Origin: DATBVX01 sp963724625
GTDB lineage: Bacteria > Pseudomonadota > Gammaproteobacteria > Steroidobacterales > Steroidobacteraceae
Length of the DNA: 64,000 bases
Direction of reading: 5' to 3'
Assembly: GCA_963724625.1 (NCBI GenBank)
Contig: CAVRVO010000029.1
Location: 124,001 to 188,000 of the forward strand
The position numbers and the translations under genes are program-made. Under the pieces are notes generated by a model. It was given only the letters and a program-made list of their open reading frames with translations, had not been told where the DNA came from and made no database searches. Below are positions 1 through 8,310 of this stretch, one piece after another. Each line of letters begins with the position of its first letter. The stretch's first letter is position 1.

Positions 1-1
1 C

Positions 2-646
2 TCCAGTCTTGCGGATGCCGAGGGACTACCGGCGGGAGCGCCACAGGAGTACGACGCCGCGTTTCTGCGCCATCAACTGCCGGGCGGCGCCATAACGACG
101 ACCGTCCGTCAGCTCGAGGAACTGGACCTGAGCGATCGTCTGCCCGCAGTCATCGAGGAAACCATACGGGTGCGCGCGGAGCTTGGCTATCCGATCATGG
201 TGACGCCCTTTCCCCAGATCGTCTGCACACAGGCGCTTTTCAATGTCATCGGTCCCGAGCGCTACGCAAATGTTCCGGACCAGGTGATCCGCTATGTGAT
301 CGGGCGCTTCGGGCGACCCACGGCTCCTGTCGATCCGAACATCAAGGATCGAATCCTGGCGCGCCCACGGGCGCGCGAACTGGCTGTAGAACCACCGCCT
401 CCGACCCTCAGCGAGCTGAAACGTCGTCTGGGAAAGGCGATGACGGATGAAGAATTCCTGTTGCGCGCCGTGATGCCAGCGGAGCAGGTCGATGCGATGC
501 TCGCGGCGCAGCCCGCCGACACCCGCTACAACCCCGACACGCGCCCACTGGTGGACCTGATCCGCGAGATGAGCCGCAGGAGCGATGCCACGGAACTCAT
601 CGTCGAAAAACCGAACTTCCGGCTCGAGCTGCGTCGCCGGGCCTGA
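2..646 (+). CDS. Carboxyltransferase subunit of a biotin-dependent (oxaloacetate decarboxylase / pyruvate carboxylase B-like) enzyme, 3' part
   Basis: Only the last 214 codons are present; the start lies left of the window. The residues HQLPGGAITTTVRQLEE and, further on, LGYPIMVTPFPQIVCTQAL are typical of the conserved carboxylase (PYC_OADA) domain that follows the HMGL-like catalytic barrel in OadA, PycB and the transcarboxylase 5S subunit. These enzymes move CO2 between carboxybiotin and a keto acid in the cytoplasm. The protein ends in an Arg-rich tail without a biotinyl domain (no AMKM-type lysine motif), so biotin is presumably carried by a separate subunit. The reading frame is open from base 2 to the TGA at 644-646. 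A HAD phosphatase starts 5 nt downstream, suggesting cotranscription. The family is clear; the exact substrate is not. Confidence 0.85.
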   Translation, partial: SSLADAEGLPAGAPQEYDAAFLRHQLPGGAITTTVRQLEELDLSDRLPAVIEETIRVRAELGYPIMVTPFPQIVCTQALFNVIGPERYANVPDQVIRYVIGRFGRPTAPVDPNIKDRILARPRARELAVEPPPPTLSELKRRLGKAMTDEEFLLRAVMPAEQVDAMLAAQPADTRYNPDTRPLVDLIREMSRRSDATELIVEKPNFRLELRRRA

Positions 647-650
647 TTCC

Positions 651-1505
651 ATGGATGCCGCTACCGACGTGCACGCACGCCTGCGCACCGCGCGCGCTTT
701 CCTGTTCGATCTCGATGGCACGCTGGTACTCGGCGACCGCAACAATCGCTCGATCAAGCCGCTCCCCGGCGCGGTCGAACTCCTCGAGCGACTGCAGCAG
801 CGGCAGGTGCCGTATGCGATTTTCACCAACGGCACCGTGCGCACGCCCGAGGAATACGTGCAGGAGCTGCGCCACGCGGGAATCCAGGTCGCAGATCACC
901 TCGCGCTTACGCCCAGCAGCGTGGCGGCCGAATACTTCAGCCGCATGGGTTACCGGCGCGTGCGCGTACTGGGTGTCGAGGGTGTGTGGCGACCCTTGCA
1001 GGCGGCCGGACTCGAGATCGTGCGCGGCACCGCGCCTGAGCCCGTCGAAGCCGTATTCGTCGGCTGGTACCGCGAGTTCACGATGGATGAGATCCAGGCC
1101 ACCTGCGACGCCATCATCGCCGGTGCGCGGCTCTATACCGGTTCGCTGGCACCGTACTTCGCCAGCGCACAGGGAAGGGTCCTCTCCTCATCGCGCGTGC
1201 TTTGCGCCGCGATCACCAGCATCACGGGCAAACGGGCGACAGTGCTCGGCAAACCTGCTGCGGAAGCAGCGCGGTGCGCGTGCCGACGCCTCGGCATCGA
1301 TCCCGCCGAGCTGGCCATAGTAGGCGACGATCCGGCGATCGAAGTATTGATGGCACGACGCGTCGGCGCGCTGGGCATCGCAGTTCGCACTGGCGTGTGG
1401 AGCGGTGGCGAAGGCTCGCACCTGCCGGCCGCCCAACGTCCGCATCTCGCACTGCAGGGCGTCTCAGAACTCCTGAGCCTCCTGGATCGGACCGGAAAAC
1501 GCTGA
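651..1505 (+). CDS. HAD-superfamily IIA hydrolase (NagD-like phosphatase)
   Basis: This 284-residue cytoplasmic phosphatase shows the HAD motifs in order: FLFDLDGTLVLG near residue 20 (Asp nucleophile), FTNGTV near residue 60 (motif II), GKP near residue 200 with its lysine, and IVGDDPAIEV near residue 225 (motif IV acidic residues). The C2-type cap between motifs II and III matches the NagD/AraL/4-nitrophenylphosphatase group. Substrates in this group are small phosphate esters such as nucleoside monophosphates or phosphoglycolate; nothing here decides between them. The ATG at 651 is preferred over in-frame codons upstream because it sits 5 nt after the previous stop and directly before the conserved domain. 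It converges with the M13 peptidase, with one base between the two stops. Confidence 0.85.
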   Translation: MDAATDVHARLRTARAFLFDLDGTLVLGDRNNRSIKPLPGAVELLERLQQRQVPYAIFTNGTVRTPEEYVQELRHAGIQVADHLALTPSSVAAEYFSRMGYRRVRVLGVEGVWRPLQAAGLEIVRGTAPEPVEAVFVGWYREFTMDEIQATCDAIIAGARLYTGSLAPYFASAQGRVLSSSRVLCAAITSITGKRATVLGKPAAEAARCACRRLGIDPAELAIVGDDPAIEVLMARRVGALGIAVRTGVWSGGEGSHLPAAQRPHLALQGVSELLSLLDRTGKR

Positions 1506-1506
1506 C

Positions 1507-3564
1507 CTACCAGATCCTGACGCGGTCTTCGGGTTTCAGGTAGAGCTTGTCTCCCGGCTTCACGTCGAAAGCGCGATACCACACATCCATGTTGCGCACC
1601 GAGCCGTTGACACGGAACTTGGGCGGGCTGTGCACATCCGAAAGCACCAGTTCACGCAGCGTGTCGTCGCGATACTTCTCGCGCCAGACCTGCGCCCAGC
1701 CGAGGAAGAATCGCTGCTCACCGCTCAGCCCCTCGATGACCGGCGCCTTCTTGCCGTGAAGCGAGATCTGGTAGGCCTCGTATGCGATGTTCAGGCCGCC
1801 GAGATCGCCGATGTTTTCGCCGATGGTGTTCTCGCCCTTGACGTTGAGACCCGGCAGCGCCTCGAAGCTCGAATACTGTTGTATGAGTCTGTGAGTGCGT
1901 GCAGTAAAAGCCTTGTCGTCCTGCTCCGTCCACCAGTCGGTGAGTGATCCATTGGGGCCGAACTTGCGTCCCTGGTCGTCGAAGCCATGGCCGATCTCGT
2001 GGCCTATGACCGATCCTATTGCGCCGTAATTGACTGCTGCATCGGCGTTCGGATCGAAAAACGGCGGCAGCAGAATCGCGGCGGGAAATACGATCTCGTT
2101 GTTGAGCGGATTGTAGTAGGCGTTGACCTCCTGGGGCAGCATGCCCCATTCGGCGCGATCGACCGGCTTGTCGAGACGATCGACCTGGTAGTCCCACTGC
2201 CAGACCTGAGCCCGCTGCACGTTGCCGATCAGGTCGTCGCGCTTCACCTCGAGGCTGGAGTAGTCCTTCCACTTGTCGGGATAGCCAATCTTGCTGATGA
2301 AACTCGCGAGCTTCTCCTGCGCACGCTTCTTGGTCTCGGGTGTCATCCAGTCGAGCCCCTCGATGCGAACCTTTAGCGCCGCGAGCAGATTGTTCACCAA
2401 CGCTTGCATCTTTGCCTTGGAGTCGGCGGTGAAATATTTCTGCACGTAGACCTGCGCGACCTGCTCACCGAGCGAATCGTTGACCTGCCCGACGCCGCGC
2501 TCCCAGCGCTCGCGCTTCTTCGGCTGCCCGCGCAGCGTCTGACCATAGAACGCGAACACCGTGTCATCGAAACGCGCCGGCAGGTAGCGAGCGTGATCGG
2601 TCAGGTAGTGAACAGTCAGATACGCCTTGAGCGTATCGAGGTCGGTGTTCCCTACCAATTTCGCGATGTCCTGCACGGCTGTGATCTCGCCGACCACGAA
2701 TTTCTCGCGTGTGCCGAGGCGCCCAGGCTCCAGGAACGCCTGCCAGGCGAAGCCGGGGGCCTGCTCGAGGAGTTCCTGCTTGGTGCGTGGGTTGTAGTTC
2801 GCTTCCACGTCACGCTGCTTTTCGATCGGCCACTGCGCCTGGGCGATCGCGGTTTCGAAGTCCATGATGGCCTTGGCTTGCTTGGATGCCTCCGGGTAGG
2901 AAACGAGCGTGAGCATCTGCTCCATGAACGCTACGTACTTGTCGCGAATCTCCTTAAGCCTCGGGTCATCCTTGAGGTAGTAGTCGCGATCCGGGAGTCC
3001 CAGGCCCGCCTGGCCAATGGTCACGGCATAGACATCCGGGTTCTTCAGGTCGGGGTCGAATACCACGGAAAAGGTGGATTCGAAACCGGGCGAGCCAAAC
3101 AACGCTGCAATGTCCGGAAGTGAGCGCGCGCTGCGGATTCGGTCCAGGTCGCCGTGGACCGGCTTCAGTCCCGCGGCCTCGATGGCTTGGAGGTCCATGA
3201 AGCTCGCATAGAAGTCCCCGATTTTCTGTTCCGGTGTACCGGGCGCGGATTTCTTCGCAGCCGCATCTTCGATGATGCCGCGCACGCGCTTACGCGCGGT
3301 ATCGTCGAGTACGACAAAGGTGCCGTAGGTGGTCCGATCCTCGGGAATGGTGAAACTGTCGTACCACTGGCCATTGGCGAAGGTAAAAAAGTCATCGCCC
3401 GGTTTCACGCCGGGCTTGCGGGCGCTGAGATCGAGCCCGAAATCGCCGATGGCGGCACCGGGCCGAGAAACGGTGCTGTCCTGCGCGTCGGCAGCCCGGG
3501 CAGGTGGCGCCAGGCTGGTGGCACCGGCCAGGCACAGCGTCAGAATCGCGAGTCTTGGGGTCAT
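1507..3564 (-). CDS. Exported M13 family zinc metallopeptidase (neprilysin/PepO-like)
   Basis: The product has 685 residues, the usual size of bacterial M13 peptidases. The N-terminus (MTPRLAILTLCLAGATSLAPPARA) is a Sec signal peptide, so it should act in the periplasm or outside. The N-terminal M13 domain opens with DLSARKPGVKPGDDFFTFANG. The gluzincin signature GHEIGHGFDDQGR gives the two zinc histidines and the catalytic Glu, and ENIGDLGGLNIAYEAY gives the third zinc ligand. The C-terminus DVKPGDKLYLKPEDRVRIW replaces the family's usual CRVW-type end. The start at 3564 is chosen over the ATG at 3594 because an AGGAGG lies 11 nt upstream of it and the signal peptide begins there. It likely degrades peptides of up to about 40 residues. 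Confidence 0.93.
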   Translation of the reverse strand: MTPRLAILTLCLAGATSLAPPARAADAQDSTVSRPGAAIGDFGLDLSARKPGVKPGDDFFTFANGQWYDSFTIPEDRTTYGTFVVLDDTARKRVRGIIEDAAAKKSAPGTPEQKIGDFYASFMDLQAIEAAGLKPVHGDLDRIRSARSLPDIAALFGSPGFESTFSVVFDPDLKNPDVYAVTIGQAGLGLPDRDYYLKDDPRLKEIRDKYVAFMEQMLTLVSYPEASKQAKAIMDFETAIAQAQWPIEKQRDVEANYNPRTKQELLEQAPGFAWQAFLEPGRLGTREKFVVGEITAVQDIAKLVGNTDLDTLKAYLTVHYLTDHARYLPARFDDTVFAFYGQTLRGQPKKRERWERGVGQVNDSLGEQVAQVYVQKYFTADSKAKMQALVNNLLAALKVRIEGLDWMTPETKKRAQEKLASFISKIGYPDKWKDYSSLEVKRDDLIGNVQRAQVWQWDYQVDRLDKPVDRAEWGMLPQEVNAYYNPLNNEIVFPAAILLPPFFDPNADAAVNYGAIGSVIGHEIGHGFDDQGRKFGPNGSLTDWWTEQDDKAFTARTHRLIQQYSSFEALPGLNVKGENTIGENIGDLGGLNIAYEAYQISLHGKKAPVIEGLSGEQRFFLGWAQVWREKYRDDTLRELVLSDVHSPPKFRVNGSVRNMDVWYRAFDVKPGDKLYLKPEDRVRIW

Positions 3565-3822
3565 GATGAACGGAACCTCCTGAAGATGCGCCAATGCTAC
3601 GTCATCGGATTGCCGTCATCCTCATCACTGGATCTGTCACGGTCGCGCAGCGTATCAGCCTGAATCCGAGGCCGTTGGACCCGCCAACAGAGCAGGAAAG
3701 AATCCCCCATAGGCCGATGGGCGTGCGCAACAGCCGCCGACGCGGGCCAGTGAAACTTGCCGTGCGCCTGCGCATCGAACGTAAGATAGGTGCACAGGCT
3801 GGCTACGACACTCGAGCGCCGC

Positions 3823-4797
3823 ATGGATCAATTGAGTAATTGGGTGTTTCCCGAACAGCTTCAACCGCGCCCGGCGGAGTTGCGTTTCGATCTGGATGAG
3901 GCGCTCCGTTCAGTCGTTGCCCTGCGAGCCGAAGTGCCCGGGGATGCTTTCACCGCTTCGGTGCTGGGAACCGAACGAACCGGCAATGCGGTCCTCATCC
4001 GCCAGGATGGCCTGCTCCTTACGGTCGGCTATCTCATTACCGAAGCAGAATCGATCTGGCTCACCGGCATCGACGGAACTGTCGTTCCGGGTCATCCCCT
4101 CGCCTTCGACTATGCCACCGGTTTCGGGCTGGTCCTGCCGCTCGGGCCGTTGGCCTTGCCGCCGCTACCGCGAGGTTCTTCAAGCACAGTCGCGACCGGT
4201 TCAAGAGTGTTTGCGATCAGTCACGGCGGGCTGGGGCACGCACTGGATACCCGGATCATCGCCAAGCGCGAATTTGCGGGCTATTGGGAGTACGTACTCG
4301 ATGAGGCACTCTTCACCGCGCCCGCACATCCTCACTGGTCCGGTGCGGCACTCATCGATGAATCGGGCAGGCTCCTCGGCATCGGTTCATTGCTGGTGCA
4401 GGAGCAGCAGTCGGCCGATAAGACCGAGGCAAACATGTTCGTGCCCATTGATCTGCTGGAACCGATTCTCGAGCAGATGTCGAGCACCGGACGACCGGCA
4501 GGTGCACCACGACCGTGGCTCGGCATGTACACGATGGAGATGCAAGGACACCTGGTCGTCAGCGGGCTCGCCGCGCAAGGGCCCGCGGCTCGCGCCGGCG
4601 TGCGACCGGGCGATCTGATCCTGCAGGTCGCGGGTGAACCCGTATCTGGCCTGGCGGACTTGTTCCGCAGCATCTGGCGCCTCGGACCGGTCGGCACCGA
4701 TGTGCCTCTGACGCTCGCGCGTGGCGGTGCGCAGCCGCTGATTCGGGTCCGCTCAGCGGATCGGAACGACTATCTCAGGAAGCCGCAGCAACATTGA
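3823..4797 (+). CDS. HtrA/DegP-like PDZ protein with a degenerate protease triad
   Basis: The 324-residue protein aligns by eye with S1C (HtrA) proteases: a trypsin-like domain (about residues 30-225) and one PDZ domain (about 240-315, PWLGMYTMEMQGHLVVSGLA). The catalytic centre is not conserved. The place of the family's TNxHVV histidine reads TVGYLI (Tyr near residue 70). The Asp of the D-L-A-V-L block is Gly (ATGFGLV, near 100). Only the serine region HWSGAAL (near 173) keeps its Ser, and the GNSGGP context is lost. It is therefore probably a non-proteolytic scaffold or sensor. No signal peptide is visible from the ATG at 3823; a GTG at 3790 would add 11 residues and still give none. It converges with the AraC gene. 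Confidence 0.75.
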   Translation: MDQLSNWVFPEQLQPRPAELRFDLDEALRSVVALRAEVPGDAFTASVLGTERTGNAVLIRQDGLLLTVGYLITEAESIWLTGIDGTVVPGHPLAFDYATGFGLVLPLGPLALPPLPRGSSSTVATGSRVFAISHGGLGHALDTRIIAKREFAGYWEYVLDEALFTAPAHPHWSGAALIDESGRLLGIGSLLVQEQQSADKTEANMFVPIDLLEPILEQMSSTGRPAGAPRPWLGMYTMEMQGHLVVSGLAAQGPAARAGVRPGDLILQVAGEPVSGLADLFRSIWRLGPVGTDVPLTLARGGAQPLIRVRSADRNDYLRKPQQH

Positions 4798-4810
4798 GCC
4801 GCGAGGCGTC

Positions 4811-5798
4811 TCAGGCAGGATAGCCCAGCACGCTCCCGGTACGAGCCGATCGCTCGTGGCGCACAGCTGGTGCCGCGGCCGCATCGCCTTCGACCTGTGC
4901 CAGGGCGCGCAGCTCACGCGGGCCCATGCCGTGATAGCGGCGCAAACGCCGTACCAATGTGCTGCGATCATCGAAGCCGACGCGATCGGCAATCTCTGCC
5001 ACCGCCAGATCGGTCGATTGCAGAAGCCTCATCGCCGCTTCGGTGCGGCGCCGTTGCAGGTATTCATACGGGCTCTGGCCATGCACTGCCTTGAACTCGC
5101 GCAGCATGTGAAACATCGACCAGCGCGCCGCGTCCGGCGAGTTCGCGCAAGTTCAGAGGCTGTTCGTACGCGGAGTGAATCAGGTCAGTGACGCGCGCAA
5201 CGCGCTGGAACATCTCACGACGCGTACGCGCGCGAGCGCGCGCGAGCGAGCACACGTGCCTGCCAATATCCGCTTCGTTGCGCAATACCCGTTCCAGCAG
5301 CAGCGCGACATGCTCCTCGTACCACAGCGTCTCTTCGATACCATGCTCGATGTGATGCGCCATGAAGCGCAGCACGGAAGCAATGGCCGGGTGGCGCGGC
5401 CGAACGTGCTCATGGAACAGCGGTCGCTCGCCGTCCGACACCGGCGCGAGAATCGCCTCCGCGTTCCTGCCGATCGCATCGAAGGCCTGCGCAAACAGGT
5501 CCGGCCCAAAGTAGATTGCAAGCGCCCGCCCGGCAGTCCCGCGGCGGAAAGCGGCGTTCAGGGCGTGGCCGGCATTGAGAACCAGGAATACTTCGTCATC
5601 GAGTACCGCCGCGCGTTGATCGACGGTGAGTTGATAACGCCCGTGCCATGCGGCATGGATCGAGGGCACGCGTGTGTCGACCTCGTAGCGGTTGCGACCC
5701 GCACATATCCAATGCACTTCCGTGTCGCGCGTCGGACTCTTCGCAAGGCTGCCATTCGCCGCACTTGCGTAGTGGAATCTGCGAATCGTCAGGCTCAC
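4811..5798 (-). pseudogene. AraC family transcriptional regulator, broken by a +1 frameshift
   Basis: An N-terminal half (from GTG 5798: sensor domain with ALAIYFGPDLFAQAF, then LIHSAYEQPLNLRELAGR) and a C-terminal half (FHMLREFKAVHGQSPYEYL, then AVAEIADRVGFDDRSTLVRRLRRYHGMGP) together make one ordinary AraC protein. The break lies inside the first helix-turn-helix. The minus strand reads GCGCTGGTCGATG; dropping one G gives ALSMFHMLREF, a normal AraC sequence. The extra base is at about 5120-5121. Repaired, the protein would have 328 residues. An AGGTGA precedes the GTG start. It may be an assembly error rather than a true pseudogene, because both halves are otherwise intact. Confidence 0.85.
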
Positions 5799-5988
5799 CT
5801 GGTCACCTGCCTTTTGCTGGATCCCGAAACGGCCGCAACCGCGTTGCGCCGATCACACAGGCGACTACGCTAGGCGCGAAATCGCGCGCGGAAAATGAAA
5901 ATGCGTTGAATCAGCCGCTGCGTGCCGTGGAGCATCGGCACCGTGCTGCGAGTTGACCTGATATCGCGTCGAACGGACGGCGAAGGAA

Positions 5989-6819
5989 CTAGCTACGCTC
6001 TGGCTCCGGGTCGTTTTTCACCAGGCGTAACGTCTTCACCACACGCGCGAGATAGCGTTTGCTGATCGGAATCTCACGGCCGCTGGGCATGACCGCGTAC
6101 GCACGCCCGGAGTCCTGCCGCCGGATCGCAGCAACCAGGTCGTGCCGCACGATCTCCGAGCGGTGCACGCGCACGAACAGCCTGGGATCGAGCTGCTCGG
6201 CAAGTGCTCCAAGCTTCGCGCGCAGCAAGCGCACGCGCTGCCCCACGTGCAGTCGGACGTAGTCGCCGTCCGCCTCGATCCGCTCGACGAGGTTCACCGG
6301 AATCCGCACCCGGCTGTCGCCCTCGCGCACCCAGAGCTCATTTTCGTAGCGGGTTTCGAGCGCGGCGCGGCGACCCTGGCGCAGAGTATTCACCAGCGTC
6401 TTGAGCTCGCCGACCCGCATCTGTGCATCTCGCAGCTCGATGCGCGTGCGCGCTCGCTCCAGCGCCATGCGCAACCGATCCTGCTCCACCGGCTTGAGCA
6501 GGTAGTCGACGCTGCCGGTGGCGAAGGCCTGCACGGCGAAATGATCGAAGGCAGTAACAAAAACGACCTGTGGCAACTCCTCGTCGTCCAGGGCATCGAT
6601 GAGCTCGAAACCGTTGAGTTCGGGCATCTCGATGTCGAGCAATACGACGTCGGGTGACAGGGAGCGAATGAGCTCGAGCGCGCGGCGGCCATCGCGCGCT
6701 TTGCCGACGAGCTCGACCTCCGGCAGGTCTCGCAGGCACCACTCGAGGCGCTGCAGCGCCAGTGGCTCGTCGTCGACTGCCAGCACCCGCATGTTGATGC
6801 TCATAGCCCGCATGCTCAT
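5989..6819 (-). CDS. LytR/AlgR-type response regulator (receiver + LytTR DNA-binding domain)
   Basis: The receiver domain (about residues 10-125) has the acidic pocket VDDEP, the phosphoacceptor in VVLLDIEMPELNGFEL, FVTAFD with the conserved Thr, and the lysine of YLLKPVEQ. A linker follows, then a LytTR domain (about 175-270: RIPVNLVERIEADGDYVRLHV ending FVRVHRSEIVRHDLV). Proteins of this build bind pairs of direct repeats rather than helix-turn-helix operators. The start at 6819 overlaps the kinase stop as ATGA; in-frame ATGs at 6813, 6804 and 6792 are also possible, the last being closest to the domain. It is the partner of the kinase directly upstream. The reading frame stays open far upstream, but that part is an artefact of the kinase gene. 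Confidence 0.92.
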   Translation of the reverse strand: MSMRAMSINMRVLAVDDEPLALQRLEWCLRDLPEVELVGKARDGRRALELIRSLSPDVVLLDIEMPELNGFELIDALDDEELPQVVFVTAFDHFAVQAFATGSVDYLLKPVEQDRLRMALERARTRIELRDAQMRVGELKTLVNTLRQGRRAALETRYENELWVREGDSRVRIPVNLVERIEADGDYVRLHVGQRVRLLRAKLGALAEQLDPRLFVRVHRSEIVRHDLVAAIRRQDSGRAYAVMPSGREIPISKRYLARVVKTLRLVKNDPEPERS

Positions 6820-7964
6820 GCCGCGATCTCCAGTGGCAGGCTCAGCTCGACCGTAAAGCTCCCCATGCGCTCGATCACCGCCAGCGCACCGTCCGACCCG
6901 TAGAAACTCGCCAGGCGCCGGCCGACATTCGCGAGACCGACCCGCGAACTCGCGGTGGGACGAATGGTGGGGTGAACTGGAGCATCGTTTTGCACCACGA
7001 GTACCAACGATTGCGCGCGCCGTATCGCCCGGACCTGGATGCTGACCGCGTCGGACATGCGCGCGACGCCGTGTTTGACTGCGTTCTCGATTAAAGGTTG
7101 CAGGATCAGGTGCGGCACGAGTGCACGATCGAGCCCGTCCGCGATCGCGGTGGTGAACCGCACCCGGTTGCCAAAACGGGTGAGCTCGATGTCCAGGTAT
7201 TCCGCCTGCACCCTTATTTCCTCGCCCAGACTCACCTTGGCAGCACCTTCCCGGCTCAGGGCGTTGCGGAAAAAACGCGCGAGCTTTGCGATCACCTGGT
7301 CGGCCGCCTGCGTCTGGCCGGTGACTACCAGCGCGGAAACCGCATTGAGCGTGTTGAACAGGAAATGCGGGTTGATCTGGTAGCGCAGCATCTCGAGCTC
7401 GGCCTGGTGCGCGAGCGCGCGGGCCTCGAGGAGACTGCGTTCGCGCTCGCGCAGGCGCGCCGCATACAGGATCGCAGCGCAGAACCCCGACCACATCAGG
7501 AAAATGACGAGGTTGTACAGCGACTGCAGGGCGATATTCACCAGGGCGCCGTACGGCAGGCTGTGGCGCAGGAGATTGAACCACACGAGATGTCCGAGGG
7601 TTGCGTAAGTGACAGCAACGGGCACGCAGACCAGAGCCACTGCGACGGCCTTGTACCGCAAGTCCCAGCCCAAGGTCCTGCGCAACACCCAGCCCAGCGG
7701 CAGACACAGCACGAATCCAAAGGTGCTGAAGATCGCTCGCCAGAAAATCGAGGCGCCATCCGTGTACTGCTCGACGAGCGTGGTCTGCAACGTGTGCATC
7801 AGGAACATCGAGGTCCAGAACAACGCGCTGAACACCTGGATGTGCGTCGTACTCTGTCGCGTCACCGCTTGAGGGTCGCGCCCCGCTGGGCTCGCTGATG
7901 TGGCCGGCCAACCTCCGTCACCGGCGCGATACCTCGGATCGCGCGTCAGGCTCATGGTGGACAT
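6816..7964 (-). CDS. LytS/YehU-type membrane sensor histidine kinase
   Basis: The 382-residue kinase has a short cytoplasmic N-terminus, then four hydrophobic segments between about residues 45 and 165 (for example AIFSTFGFVLCLPLGWVL and ALVNIALQSLYNLVIFLMW), with no large sensor domain. The His_kinase domain carries the phosphoacceptor in LRYQINPHFLFNTLNAVSAL near residue 200. The ATPase domain has the N-box HLILQPLIENAVKHG and a short glycine box RVGLANVGRRLASFYG. It should phosphorylate the LytTR regulator whose start overlaps its stop. Upstream lies a 346-bp region with 21-bp-spaced direct repeats that fit a LytTR operator, suggesting autoregulation. Confidence 0.92.
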   Translation of the reverse strand: MSTMSLTRDPRYRAGDGGWPATSASPAGRDPQAVTRQSTTHIQVFSALFWTSMFLMHTLQTTLVEQYTDGASIFWRAIFSTFGFVLCLPLGWVLRRTLGWDLRYKAVAVALVCVPVAVTYATLGHLVWFNLLRHSLPYGALVNIALQSLYNLVIFLMWSGFCAAILYAARLRERERSLLEARALAHQAELEMLRYQINPHFLFNTLNAVSALVVTGQTQAADQVIAKLARFFRNALSREGAAKVSLGEEIRVQAEYLDIELTRFGNRVRFTTAIADGLDRALVPHLILQPLIENAVKHGVARMSDAVSIQVRAIRRAQSLVLVVQNDAPVHPTIRPTASSRVGLANVGRRLASFYGSDGALAVIERMGSFTVELSLPLEIAA

Positions 7965-8310
7965 GGATATTCAACCTGTCTGCTGGGATTTTAGGTTGAA
8001 GCGTAACGCGCCCGGTGTGGATGACACTCATTATGCGGCCGATGGGACGGATGGCGGCACGGATGAGACGGGTGCGCGACGAACGACATCAAAAACGCGA
8101 CGAACGGGCCCGGACGCGCGACGAGTGCGCAGCACTGTTCGTCCCACGTGGCCGGCACAGATTGCAAAACGCTTCGTCGGGTGCCTGTGCCCTTGTGTCG
8201 CGCCAGCGCTCCGCCCGTCGCGGCCTCCCGCCTGAACGCCGCGGAAGACTCCCAGCGCAGGCATTTTGTGGCACATATTCAGGTTTCATCCTGGTAGCGG
8301 TGAGGCATCG
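7965..8310. other. Divergent intergenic region between lytS-type kinase and MBL gene
   Basis: This stretch separates the minus-strand kinase/regulator pair from the plus-strand metallo-hydrolase. Short open frames cross it but show no protein-like sequence. Apart from the 21-bp-spaced direct repeats at 8074-8126, it holds GC-rich sequence in which I recognise no clear sigma-70 promoter or terminator. A ribosome-binding-like GTGAGG precedes the MBL start. Confidence 0.5.
8074..8126. promoter_or_regulatory. Three direct repeats at 21-bp spacing, candidate LytTR operator
   Basis: GCGCGACGAAC at 8074-8084, ACGCGACGAAC at 8095-8105 and GCGCGACGAGT at 8116-8126 repeat with a period of exactly 21 bp, two helical turns. 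LytTR-domain regulators are known to bind short direct repeats at about this spacing on one face of the DNA, and this gene pair encodes such a regulator. The site lies 110-162 bp upstream of the kinase start and 185-237 bp upstream of the MBL gene, so it could control either or both. The repeat itself is seen; binding is inferred. Confidence 0.5.

Noticed and set aside
6820..7911. N-terminal extension of the LytTR regulator to 640 residues
   Set aside because: The extension overlaps the histidine kinase gene in another frame and is low-complexity; the regulator starts at 6819 or slightly later.
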